Shown here: in pieces, positions 1-7,651 of the stretch
Layout of the letters: each line of letters starts with the position of its first letter
Numbering within the stretch: the stretch's first letter is position 1
Origin: Halomonas sp.
Lineage (GTDB): Bacteria > Pseudomonadota > Gammaproteobacteria > Pseudomonadales > Halomonadaceae
DNA length: 64,000 bases
Direction: 5' to 3'
NCBI RefSeq assembly: GCF_020832045.1
Contig: NZ_JAFIFK010000077.1
Coordinates: 1 to 64,000, forward strand
The notes under the pieces: model-generated
Database searches by the model: none
Seen by the model: only the letters and a program-made list of their open reading frames with translations
Told to the model about the DNA's origin: nothing
Position numbers and translations under genes: made by a program

Positions 1-64
1 CGGCCGGGCCGCGCGCCGGCCCCCCCGTCACTGGTATTTCCATCCAGCAGTAAGGTACGACGAC

Positions 65-1153
65 ATGCGCAAGCAGACCTTCGGCGTCGGTCTGATCGGT
101 TTCGGTACTGCCGGCCGCCTCTTCCATGCCCCGCTGATCCAGGCCACGCCGGGCCTCGAGCTGCTGGCCGTGGTCAGCAGTTCGACGGCAAAGGTGAACG
201 ATGTGCTGCCCGACGTCGAGGTGCTGCCCAAGGCAACGGCGCTGCTGGCTCGGCCGGACATCGACCTGGTGGTCATTGCCAGCCCCAACGAGACTCACTA
301 TCCGCTGGGCAAGGCGGCGCTCGCGGCCGGCAAGCACCTGGTGATCGACAAGCCCTTGACCGTGTCGCGCTCCGAGGCTCGTCTACTCAAGGCCGAGGCC
401 GACAAGGCCGAGCGTCTGCTCAGCGTTTTCCACAACCGCCGTTGGGACAGCGATTTCCTCACGCTGCAGGCGCTGCTTGCCGACGGCTGCGTTGGCCGAC
501 CGGTGTCGCTGGAACTGCGCTTCGATCGATTTCGTCCCGCAGTGGCCAACCGCTGGCGCGAGCAGCAAAAGCCCGGCAGCGGGATCTGGTACGATCTCGG
601 CTCGCACCTGCTCTATCAGGCGCGGGCGCTATTCGGCATGCCGCGAGCGATTCTGCTCGACCTGCAGGCGGTGCGCGACGGCGCCGAGGTGGACGACGAC
701 TTCCATGCCCTGCTGGACTACGACGGGCTTCGGGTCACACTGCGCGCCAGCTCCCTGGTCGCGGAACCGACTCCGCAGCTGGCGTTACACGGTACCCGCG
801 GCAGTTTCGTCAAGTATGGTCGCGATCCTCAGGAGAACTGGCTGCGCGAGGGGAGCACTCCGTCCCGCGGCTGGGGTATCGATCCGCGGCCTGGGCAGCT
901 GACCCTGATCGATGAAAGTGCCGGCGATGCCTTGGTCTCCAGCGAATATCCCGGTTTGCCCGGGGATTACCTGGCCTACTATGTCGGTATCGCCGAATCT
1001 CTGATCAGCGGCGCCCCGCCGCCGGTCAGCGTGGAAGAGGGTATCGAAGTCATGACGCTACTCGAGGCCGGCCTGGACAGCTATCGCCAGAGCCGCTGGA
1101 TACGCTTCAAGGAGGGAGCCGGTTCGCTGCGCCATCTGCATCGCCATGGTTGA
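65..1153 (+). CDS. Gfo/Idh/MocA family oxidoreductase
   Basis: A 362-residue NAD(P)-dependent cytosolic oxidoreductase of the Gfo/Idh/MocA family, closest in feel to the E. coli YdgJ/YhhX branch. The N-terminus carries the Rossmann signature VGLIGFGTAGRLFHAPLI (about residues 8-25). The family Glu-Lys-Pro-type motif appears as IDKPLTVS near residue 95, where the Lys normally takes part in catalysis. The C-terminal half has the usual alpha/beta substrate domain. An AAGG sits 5' of the ATG at 65. It converges on nudE, with 8 bp between the two stop codons. The substrate (sugar, inositol or related polyol) cannot be read from the sequence. Confidence 0.85.
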   Translation: MRKQTFGVGLIGFGTAGRLFHAPLIQATPGLELLAVVSSSTAKVNDVLPDVEVLPKATALLARPDIDLVVIASPNETHYPLGKAALAAGKHLVIDKPLTVSRSEARLLKAEADKAERLLSVFHNRRWDSDFLTLQALLADGCVGRPVSLELRFDRFRPAVANRWREQQKPGSGIWYDLGSHLLYQARALFGMPRAILLDLQAVRDGAEVDDDFHALLDYDGLRVTLRASSLVAEPTPQLALHGTRGSFVKYGRDPQENWLREGSTPSRGWGIDPRPGQLTLIDESAGDALVSSEYPGLPGDYLAYYVGIAESLISGAPPPVSVEEGIEVMTLLEAGLDSYRQSRWIRFKEGAGSLRHLHRHG

Positions 1154-1161
1154 ATGCGGGA

Positions 1162-1749
1162 CTACCAGGCCAGCGTCGGCTCGATGTAACGACGTTGGCG
1201 CAGAGTGTCCCGAGCGATGAACAGGGCGGCGATGGCACGCGCTTCGTGAAAGTCGTCGCGCATCAATAGCGCCGACAGTTCCTCGAGCGCGTGGGTTTCC
1301 ACTATCAGTGGTTCCGGCTCGTCGCCCGGCAGGCGCTTGGGATAGAGGTCGGTGGCGAGTAGCACCTGCATCCTGTGGCGCATGTAGTTGGGCGCCAGCG
1401 ACAGCTCCACCAGCGGCTCGATGTGTCGGGCGCCGAAGCCGCACTCTTCCATCAGTTCGCGATTGGCCGCGGTGATGATGTCCTCGCCGGGGTCCACCAG
1501 CCCCTTGGGCAGAGTCAGCACGTAGTCCTCGAAGCCTGCCGCGTACTCTCGTATTAGCAACACGTGATCAGGATCGGGCATGGCGATGATCATGACGGCC
1601 CCCTGATCGCTGCCGGTCAGGCGCTCGAATGTGCGCTCGGCGCCGTTGGAGAAGCGCAGGTCCAGGGACTCGATGTGAAACAGGCGACTGCGGGCCACGG
1701 ACTGGCGCGAGAGCACCTGGGGTTTGTGCAGGGTCTGCTTGTCTGTCAT
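1162..1749 (-). CDS. nudE: ADP compounds hydrolase NudE
   Basis: A 195-residue Nudix hydrolase. The full Nudix box GX5EX7REUXEEXGU is present at residues 83-105 (GLVDPGED...RELMEECGF), which binds the catalytic divalent metals. Length and the N-terminal beta domain fit NudE, which hydrolyses ADP-ribose, NADH and Ap3A-type compounds in the cytosol. It is divergent from yrfG, hslR and hslO, the same neighbourhood nudE has in E. coli (nudE/yrfG/hslR/hslO/pck), which supports the subfamily assignment. It could still be the related NudF-type ADP-ribose pyrophosphatase, but the context favours NudE. Confidence 0.88.
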   Translation of the reverse strand: MTDKQTLHKPQVLSRQSVARSRLFHIESLDLRFSNGAERTFERLTGSDQGAVMIIAMPDPDHVLLIREYAAGFEDYVLTLPKGLVDPGEDIITAANRELMEECGFGARHIEPLVELSLAPNYMRHRMQVLLATDLYPKRLPGDEPEPLIVETHALEELSALLMRDDFHEARAIAALFIARDTLRQRRYIEPTLAW

Positions 1750-1863
1750 GAAGGCTCCGTTCGTGCGACGGCCGTTGACTGGCTTCCTGGCGGGAATGCG
1801 CCGTCGTCATCCTTTGGGTACAATATCACGCCTTCCACCGCTGAGATGCCACCGGGAGTCGCC

Positions 1864-2577
1864 ATGATCGACTGGCGCGCCATCGATACCGTTCTGCTGG
1901 ACATGGACGGTACGCTGCTCGACCTTCATTTCGACAGTCATTTCTGGCTGGAGCACCTGCCGCGGCGCTACGTCGAGCTGCATCGCCTCGACGAAGCCAC
2001 ACAGGAACAGCTGCGCTCTCGCATATTGCGGGAACAGGGCACTCTCAACTGGTACAGCCTGGCCTACTGGAGCCGGGAGCTGGGCGTGGACATCGTCGCG
2101 CTCAAGCGCGAGATCCAGCACTTGATCGGCCTGCGCAGCGATGCGCTCGATTTTCTCAAGTGGCTCAAGCTGGCGCACCCGAGGGTCGTGCTGGCGACCA
2201 ATGCCGATCGTGAGAGTCTTGGGCTCAAGCTGCCACTCACTGGTCTGGAAAGCTACCTGGACGCCATCGTCTCTTCGGCCGATCTCGGGGTACCCAAAGA
2301 GGCCCAGGAGTTCTGGTTCGCGCTGCAGGAGGTCGAGCCCTTCGACCCGGCGCGCACGCTGTTCATCGACGACAATCCCGCGGTCCTGGAAAGCGCCAGG
2401 GAGTTCGGCATTCGCCACCTGCTCGGCATCAAGCAGCCCGACAGTACGCGGCCGGAAAAGGAGCTCGAGGAGTTCATCGCTCTGGACCGCTTCGCCACGA
2501 TCCTGCCTCAGGGGCTACCCTCGGAGGTACGCGGCGCAGTCGGAATTCGAGCTGAGACAGGAGAAAGCGGTGGATAG
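1864..2577 (+). CDS. yrfG: GMP/IMP nucleotidase YrfG (HAD superfamily)
   Basis: A HAD-superfamily 5'-nucleotidase of 237 residues from the ATG at 1864; the open frame runs further upstream but overlaps nudE antisense, and a GGGAG precedes this ATG. The catalytic motif is LLDMDGTLLDL (nucleophile and acid/base Asp) near residues 13-23, and the late Asp-Asp motif is FIDDNPAVL near residue 165. E. coli YrfG dephosphorylates GMP and IMP in purine salvage, and the same activity is inferred here. Its stop codon overlaps the GTG start of hslR by 8 bp, so the two are probably translationally coupled. Confidence 0.85.
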   Translation: MIDWRAIDTVLLDMDGTLLDLHFDSHFWLEHLPRRYVELHRLDEATQEQLRSRILREQGTLNWYSLAYWSRELGVDIVALKREIQHLIGLRSDALDFLKWLKLAHPRVVLATNADRESLGLKLPLTGLESYLDAIVSSADLGVPKEAQEFWFALQEVEPFDPARTLFIDDNPAVLESAREFGIRHLLGIKQPDSTRPEKELEEFIALDRFATILPQGLPSEVRGAVGIRAETGESGG

Positions 2578-2956
2578 CGTACGACTCGACAAGTGGCTGT
2601 GGGCTGCACGGTTCTTCAAGACCCGTGCACTGGCCAAGAAGGCCATCGAAGGCGGCAAGGTGCACTACAATGGCGGGCGTGCCAAGACCAGCAAGAACGT
2701 CGAGCTCGGCGCGCTGATTCGTGTCCCCCAAGGTTGGGACGTCTGGGAAGTGGAAGTGATGGCGCTCTCCGACCAGCGCCGCGGTGCGCCCGAGGCCCGT
2801 GGACTCTATCGCGAGACCGACGAGAGCGTCGAGCGCCGAACGCGTGAGGCGGAAGGCCGACGGCTGACCAACCAGGCCATGCAGCATCCGCTCAAGCGTC
2901 CAGATAAGAAGCAGCGCCGCGATATCCAGCGTTTCCAGCGTCAGCGGGACGAGTGA
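2570..2956 (+). CDS. hslR: Heat shock protein 15 (Hsp15), S4-domain ribosome rescue factor
   Basis: A 128-residue protein from the GTG at 2570 (GTG GAT AGC GTA CGA CTC). It opens with the S4 RNA-binding domain (VRLDKWLWAARFFKTRALAKKAI) and ends in a very basic, Arg/Lys/Gln-rich tail. Hsp15 binds free 50S subunits still carrying nascent peptidyl-tRNA and helps recycle them. The upstream frame is only the shadow of yrfG. The 8-bp overlap with yrfG and the following hslO reproduce the enterobacterial operon order. The GTG start is set by homology of the first S4 helix, not by a strong ribosome-binding site. Confidence 0.9.
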   Translation: MDSVRLDKWLWAARFFKTRALAKKAIEGGKVHYNGGRAKTSKNVELGALIRVPQGWDVWEVEVMALSDQRRGAPEARGLYRETDESVERRTREAEGRRLTNQAMQHPLKRPDKKQRRDIQRFQRQRDE

Positions 2957-3004
2957 TCGCCGCCTGACGCCGCCCCCCTGAACGACCCTATTCCGGAATA
3001 AACC

Positions 3005-3880
3005 ATGACCGACAAGATCCAGCGCTTTCTTTTCGAACGCACCAACGTCCGTGGTGAGATCGTCACCCTGGAGCGAGCCTACGCCGAGGTGCTCGAGCGG
3101 CATGGCTACCCGGCAGTCGTCAATCGCCTGCTGGGCGAGTTGCTGGCCGCCGTGGCGCTGCTCACCGATACCGTCAAGCTCGATGGCATCCTCAGTATCG
3201 AGGTGCGCGGTCAGGGCGAGCTGTCGCTGCTGATGGCGGAATCCAACCCGGGCGGCGAGCTGCGCGCCATCGCCCGCCTGGCCGAGAGTGCCAGCCTGCC
3301 GGAAGGGGAGGCGGGCTTTCGCGATCTCGTCGGCGACGGTCATATCGTGATTACGCTCGACCCGCGCGAGGGCAATCGCTACCAGGGGATCGTGGCGCTC
3401 GATCATGACAGCCTGGCCGGCTGTCTCGAAGCCTACTTCGCACAGTCCGAACAGCTGCCTACCCAGCTGTGGCTGCGTGCCGACGGTCAGCGTGCGGGCG
3501 GGTTGTTGCTTCAGCGCCTGCCGGACGAATCGCAGAATCAGGACGAGGATGCCTGGGAGCGTACCGTTCACCTGGCGAAGACCCTGAAGACAGAAGAACT
3601 GTTGGGACTTGACCAGCATGAGCTTCTCCACCGCCTCTACCATGAGGAGACGGTGCGGGTATTCGAACCCAAGGCGCTTCGTTTCGGCTGTACCTGCTCG
3701 CGGGAACGCATCGGTGCGGGGTTATTGACACTGGGTGCCGCCGAACTGCGGGACATCCTCGCCGAGCAGGGCGAGATAGAGACTCAGTGCCATTTCTGCC
3801 ATACCCACTTCCGTTTCAACAAAGGCGAAGTCGAGACGCTGCTGCGCGACCAGGACGGCCCGGCGCCGACGTTGCACTGA
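3005..3880 (+). CDS. hslO: Redox-regulated chaperone Hsp33
   Basis: A 291-residue Hsp33 holdase chaperone. The C-terminal redox switch shows the four zinc-binding cysteines as C-x-C (FGCTCSRE) and C-x2-C (QCHFCHTHF) around residues 236-270. Oxidation releases zinc and unfolds the linker, activating the holdase against oxidative unfolding in the cytosol. It follows hslR by about 50 bp, in the same order as in enterics. It is full length for the family (about 290 residues) with no missing switch residue. Confidence 0.95.
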   Translation: MTDKIQRFLFERTNVRGEIVTLERAYAEVLERHGYPAVVNRLLGELLAAVALLTDTVKLDGILSIEVRGQGELSLLMAESNPGGELRAIARLAESASLPEGEAGFRDLVGDGHIVITLDPREGNRYQGIVALDHDSLAGCLEAYFAQSEQLPTQLWLRADGQRAGGLLLQRLPDESQNQDEDAWERTVHLAKTLKTEELLGLDQHELLHRLYHEETVRVFEPKALRFGCTCSRERIGAGLLTLGAAELRDILAEQGEIETQCHFCHTHFRFNKGEVETLLRDQDGPAPTLH

Positions 3881-4195
3881 CATCTTTGGCAATGTAACGG
3901 GCGAGTGGCTGAGGAGCGGCTCGTTCGTACGCCTGACCATGCTGCATTGCACAAGCATGGTTGTAGTCAAACTGCGGCGATTTGCCTCGATGTAGTAGTA
4001 AAACTACAAGAACTTCGGCCTATGTTACCGTTTCCTGTCGGCTTCCTTTTTGCCATAATGGCGCCCGCCTTAAGGCCGATCGCCGCATTACAAGACGGCA
4101 ACGATCCGCACGGACGATCGGAGACCTCAAACGCAACCGGCGTTACGGACGCCTGGCATACGAGAGAGAACCGGCCGCAAGGCCCAGGAACCGAC
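3881..4195. other. Intergenic region upstream of pckA
   Basis: A gap of 315 bp between hslO and pckA. A continuous open frame crosses it, but its translation is low-quality and the family start of PckA lies at 4196, so I treat it as regulatory. It contains two HexR-like inverted repeats at 3962-3976 and 3994-4008 (separate entry) and a possible -10 element CATAAT at 4054-4059 without a convincing -35. No terminator for hslO is visible. Confidence 0.5.
3962..4008. promoter_or_regulatory. Two tandem HexR-like operators upstream of pckA
   Basis: The second site is a perfect inverted repeat, GTAGT-AAA-ACTAC at 3995-4007. The first, GTAGT-CAA-ACTGC at 3963-3975, differs at one arm base. Their centres (3969 and 4001) are 32 bp apart, about three helical turns. 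The architecture (5-bp arms beginning GTA, 3-bp spacer) matches the GTAAT-N3-ATTAC type of site known for HexR in Shewanella, where HexR controls gluconeogenic genes including pckA. The assignment to HexR is inference; no hexR gene is in the window. Confidence 0.5.
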
Positions 4196-5752
4196 ATGAC
4201 CACTACCCAAGCCGCTCCTCAAGCACACGTCAATCTCAGTAGCGCAGAACTCATCGAGCGTGCCGTGGCACGCGGTGAAGGCCGTCTGGCCGCCAATGGC
4301 GCCCTGGTGGTAAACACCGGCCTGCGTACCGGTCGCTCACCCAAGGATCGCTTCATCGTCGATGAGCCCTCCACCAGCGGCGACATCGACTGGGGCAGCG
4401 TCAACCGCCCCTTTCCCGCCGAGCAGTTCGACGCCCTGTGGAACCGCGTCGAAGACTATCTCGGCAGCGCCGAGCGCTTCGTCACCGAACTACACGTGGG
4501 CAGCGATCCGACCCACTACCTGCCGGTGCGTGTGACTACCGAGACGGCTTGGCACAATCTCTTCGGTCGCACCATGTTCGTGCGCCCCGAGGGCTACAAC
4601 CCCGCCGCCAAGGAGGAGTGGACGATTCTCAACGCGCCCTTCTTCGAGTGCGACCCGAACCGTGACGGCACCAATTCCGACGGCACCGTGATCATCAACT
4701 TCGCCCAGAAGAAAGTGCTGATCGCCGGTATGCGCTATGCCGGGGAAATGAAGAAGGCGATGTTCTCGGTACAGAACTTCCTGCTGCCGGCTTCCGATGT
4801 GCTGCCCATGCACTGTAGCGCCAACGTCGGCGAAGACGGCGAGACGGCGCTGTTCTTCGGCCTTTCCGGCACCGGCAAGACCACGCTTTCCGCCGACCCG
4901 GCCCGCTACCTGATAGGCGACGACGAGCACGGTTGGGGACCCGGTACCGTGTTCAACATCGAAGGTGGCTGCTACGCCAAGTGCATCGATCTGTCGGCCA
5001 AGAACGAGCCGGTGATCTGGGATGCCATCAAGTTCGGCACCGTTCTCGAGAACGTGGTTCTCGACGACCGCCGCGAGCCCGACTACACCGATGACAGCCT
5101 GACTCAGAACTCTCGTGCTGCCTACCCGCTGGAGCACGTCGACAAGCGCGTGCCTGAGAACCGTGCCGGCGAGCCCAATGCCATCATCTTCCTTACCTGC
5201 GACATGTCGGGCGTCCTGCCGCCGGTGTCGATTCTCTCCAAGGAAGCGGCGGCCTATCATTTCCTTTCCGGCTACACCGCCAAGGTGGGGTCTACCGAGA
5301 TGGGTTCCTCGGCGGGTCTGGAAGCGACCTTCTCGACCTGTTTCGGTGCGCCATTCTTCCCCCGCCCGGCCCGCGTCTATGCCGACCTGCTGATCAAGCG
5401 CGTCGAGGCAAAGGACGCTCAGGTCTACCTGGTCAATACCGGCTGGACCGGCGGCTCCTACGGCGAGGGCGGTTCACGCTTCTCGATTCCGACGACCCGC
5501 GCCATCATCAGCGCGATTCAGTCCGGCGTGCTGCGCGAAGTCGAGACCAGGCGAATCGACGGCCTCAACCTGGACGTACCGGTATCGGTCCCGGGCGTCG
5601 ATTCGCGCCTGCTCGACCCGCGCGAAACCTGGGAAGACCAGGCGGCCTACGATCGCAAGCTGCGTGATCTGGCGGCCAAGTTCGTCGACAACTTCAAGAA
5701 GTTCGAAGGGGTCAGCGAAGGTATCGTCAAGGCCGGTCCCAGTTTGACCTGA
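4196..5752 (+). CDS. pckA: Phosphoenolpyruvate carboxykinase (ATP)
   Basis: A 518-residue ATP-dependent PEP carboxykinase converting oxaloacetate plus ATP to PEP, CO2 and ADP: the entry step of gluconeogenesis from TCA intermediates. The start at 4196 gives the family N-terminus. The P-loop [14 protein letters not shown] (about residue 222) and the adjacent kinase-2/metal motif [10 protein letters not shown] are intact, as is the substrate-binding GRSPKDRF near residue 43. It is isolated from hslO by a regulatory gap with HexR-like sites and closed by a strong terminator, so it is likely monocistronic. Confidence 0.96.
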   Translation: MTTTQAAPQAHVNLSSAELIERAVARGEGRLAANGALVVNTGLRTGRSPKDRFIVDEPSTSGDIDWGSVNRPFPAEQFDALWNRVEDYLGSAERFVTELHVGSDPTHYLPVRVTTETAWHNLFGRTMFVRPEGYNPAAKEEWTILNAPFFECDPNRDGTNSDGTVIINFAQKKVLIAGMRYAGEMKKAMFSVQNFLLPASDVLPMHCSANVGEDGETALFFGLSGTGKTTLSADPARYLIGDDEHGWGPGTVFNIEGGCYAKCIDLSAKNEPVIWDAIKFGTVLENVVLDDRREPDYTDDSLTQNSRAAYPLEHVDKRVPENRAGEPNAIIFLTCDMSGVLPPVSILSKEAAAYHFLSGYTAKVGSTEMGSSAGLEATFSTCFGAPFFPRPARVYADLLIKRVEAKDAQVYLVNTGWTGGSYGEGGSRFSIPTTRAIISAIQSGVLREVETRRIDGLNLDVPVSVPGVDSRLLDPRETWEDQAAYDRKLRDLAAKFVDNFKKFEGVSEGIVKAGPSLT

Positions 5753-5776
5753 ACCTGAGCTGCCCGCGGCAGTCTG

Positions 5777-5815
5777 AAAGGGGGAAGAGGCAGATGCCTC
5801 TTCCCCCTTTTCTTT
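5777..5815 (+). terminator. Rho-independent terminator of pckA
   Basis: A perfect 16-bp inverted repeat (5777-5792 with 5795-5810; purine-rich left arm AAAGGGGGAAGAGGCA), with only GA between the arms, runs directly into TTTTCTTTTT. It lies 25 bp after the pckA stop. Confidence 0.9.
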
Positions 5816-5865
5816 TTCCGACGTTCTTTACCGACGTTCGCCCAACGGGCCCGAGGGTAGATGAG

Positions 5866-6369
5866 ATGAAGCGACGACACTTTCTCGGCGTTCTGGGTGC
5901 AGGCGGCGCGGCCTGGCTTGTGCCGAGCGTCGGCTGGGGGTTCCCCCGCCTGAGCCTCGAGCCTGCGCCGGGCTTGGAACGGCTCGAGCTCTCACGTGAT
6001 GAGTGGCGTGAACGACTCACGCCCGAACAGTTCTGGATCCTTCGGGAGCACGGCACAGAGGAGCCTTTCTCGAGCCCGCTCGACAAGGAGTGGGGCGAAG
6101 GGGAGTACCGCTGCGCTGGCTGCGACCTGCCACTGTTCGACAGCGCCATGAAATATGACTCGGGCACCGGCTGGCCTAGCTTCTTCGCTCACATCGAGGG
6201 GCACCTGCTCAGCCAGCTCGACTTCAGCATGATCTGGCCCCGGCGCGAATACCACTGTGCCCGCTGCGGCGGCCATCAGGGCCACGTCTTCAGCGACGGC
6301 CCCGAGCCCACCGGACTGCGCTGGTGCAACAATGGTCTGGCGTTGAGCTTCGTGCCGGCGACTACCTGA
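5866..6369 (+). CDS. msrB: Exported methionine sulfoxide reductase B (Tat signal)
   Basis: MsrB of 167 residues from the ATG at 5866; the earlier ATG at 5861 runs into a stop. It reduces the R-epimer of methionine sulfoxide. Structural zinc is held by two C-x2-C pairs (CAGC and CARC), with the GTGWPSF core motif. The catalytic Cys is in LRWCNNGLAL near the C-terminus. Unlike the usual cytosolic enzyme it begins with a twin-arginine signal, KRRHFLGVLGAGGAAW, so it is predicted to be folded and then exported to the periplasm. The reductant there is not evident; no MsrPQ partner is nearby. Confidence 0.88.
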   Translation: MKRRHFLGVLGAGGAAWLVPSVGWGFPRLSLEPAPGLERLELSRDEWRERLTPEQFWILREHGTEEPFSSPLDKEWGEGEYRCAGCDLPLFDSAMKYDSGTGWPSFFAHIEGHLLSQLDFSMIWPRREYHCARCGGHQGHVFSDGPEPTGLRWCNNGLALSFVPATT

Positions 6370-7213
6370 ACCCTTCTACGATATGCTGCGCCAGGCCATC
6401 CACCGCCGGTGAGGTGGCCTCAGGCGAGCGCAGCAGCACGATGGAGCCGTCCGGCAGCGGGGGGAAGCCGTCCGCCTCGTCGAGGATGCGCATGCCTGGG
6501 GTCACCAGGCTCTTCATCAAAGAGGACACGGCAAGCCCCGCACCGACGACCGCCTGCAGAGTGGCAAGACTGGGACTCGAGTAGGCGATTCGGTACTGGC
6601 GTCCGGCCCGGTTGAGGGCGTTGCAGGCGTGCTGACGACATAGGCAGGGGGCTTCGAACAGCGCCAGGGGTAGCGGCGACTGCCGGTGCACGGCGTGGCT
6701 CTCGGCCGTCACCCATACCGTTTCCTCCCGGCGCAGGATGGTGCCGATCTCTTCGCCTACCCCGCGGGTCACGATACTCAGGTCGAGGCTGCCATGGGGG
6801 CGGTTAAGCAGATCGGAAGAGGGCGCACACTGCACCTCCACGTCGACCAGCGGCCAGGTCTTCGAGAACGACTTGAGAATCCCCGGCAAGAAGCGCATGA
6901 CGAAGTCGTCGGGTACGCCGATCCGAACCCGGCCGACCATGTCCGGTTCGCGCAGCATGTTGAGGGCTTCCCCTTGCAGGTCGAGGATACGGCGGGCGTA
7001 GCCGAGCAGCGTGGTGCCCTCGCTGGTGAGATGCATCTGGCGCCCCTGGCGTTCGAACAGCGGGCGCTGGATGACGTCCTCCTCCAGCCGCTTGATCTGC
7101 ATGCTGACCGCGGACTGGGTGCGGTTGACCGCCTGGGCCGCACGGGTGAAACCACCGTGGTCGACGATAGCGACGAAGGTGCGCAGCAGCTCATGATCGA
7201 TGGTATGAAGCAT
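6362..7213 (-). CDS. LysR-family transcriptional regulator
   Basis: A 283-residue LysR regulator: N-terminal winged HTH (LRTFVAIVDHGGFTRAAQAV, then TQSAVSMQIKRLEE) followed by an effector-binding domain. The predicted stop overlaps the end of convergent msrB by 8 bp. It is divergent from a DUF1127 gene across a 112-bp spacer with an inverted repeat, a LysR/DUF1127 pairing seen in many proteobacteria, so the small gene is the likely target. The effector is unknown. Confidence 0.88.
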   Translation of the reverse strand: MLHTIDHELLRTFVAIVDHGGFTRAAQAVNRTQSAVSMQIKRLEEDVIQRPLFERQGRQMHLTSEGTTLLGYARRILDLQGEALNMLREPDMVGRVRIGVPDDFVMRFLPGILKSFSKTWPLVDVEVQCAPSSDLLNRPHGSLDLSIVTRGVGEEIGTILRREETVWVTAESHAVHRQSPLPLALFEAPCLCRQHACNALNRAGRQYRIAYSSPSLATLQAVVGAGLAVSSLMKSLVTPGMRILDEADGFPPLPDGSIVLLRSPEATSPAVDGLAQHIVEGFR

Positions 7214-7239
7214 GGTTGCCTTCCATCAGAATTAATGAT

Positions 7240-7259
7240 GAATAGCATAACAACTATTC
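7240..7259. promoter_or_regulatory. Inverted repeat between LysR gene and DUF1127 gene
   Basis: GAATAG (7240-7245) and CTATTC (7254-7259) separated by 8 bp form a dyad in the AT-rich divergent spacer. Size and location suit a LysR-type operator, but the canonical T-N11-A form is not clear. Confidence 0.35.
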
Positions 7260-7325
7260 GTTGGATTGATTTTAGCGGCTCGTCGACACTTTCTCCATCG
7301 AATCATTGCATGGAGGAAGACGAGC

Positions 7326-7580
7326 ATGAACATGAAGGCAACCCTAGTCGGAGAAGAGGCCTCGCCTCACCGCAAGCCCGGGGCGGGAGGGCGCCTGCGT
7401 TCCTTCGCAGAACTGTGGCGGTGGGCGCGACGCATGGACCGCCTGGTGCAGCTGCGCCGCGAGCGCAACCAGCTGCTCGAGCTCAGCGACCACCAGCTGC
7501 GCGACATCGGCCTGACCCGTCACGAGGCGGCCCGTGAGTCGCGTCGCCACTTCTGGGACGACATCGGCTGGCGGCGCTGA
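7326..7580 (+). CDS. DUF1127 small protein
   Basis: An 84-residue basic protein from the ATG at 7326, chosen because GGAGGAAG precedes it; upstream in-frame starts lack a ribosome-binding site. The C-terminal 40 residues carry the DUF1127 signature ([19 protein letters not shown]). Members are small Arg-rich proteins; some of the shortest bind RNA and affect phosphate and C1 metabolism in alphaproteobacteria, but a function here cannot be stated. It is probably under control of the divergent LysR regulator. Confidence 0.8.
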   Translation: MNMKATLVGEEASPHRKPGAGGRLRSFAELWRWARRMDRLVQLRRERNQLLELSDHQLRDIGLTRHEAARESRRHFWDDIGWRR

Positions 7581-7651
7581 TCCTGGCGGCGACAGCGTGG
7601 CGTTTGTGGTACCTTGGCGCGATCTTTCGTTGCCGCAATACCAAGGATGTC

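Noticed and set aside
1-64. GC-rich dyad GGCCGG/CCGGCC at the left edge as a terminator
   Set aside because: Without the upstream gene or a T-run it cannot be told from ordinary GC-rich sequence.
2474-3643. A 389-codon minus-strand open frame opposite hslR and hslO
   Set aside because: Antisense to two conserved genes whose motifs are intact; no domain visible.
3905-4195. Upstream extension of pckA by 97 codons
   Set aside because: The extension covers the HexR-like boxes and has no family similarity; the known PckA N-terminus begins at 4196.
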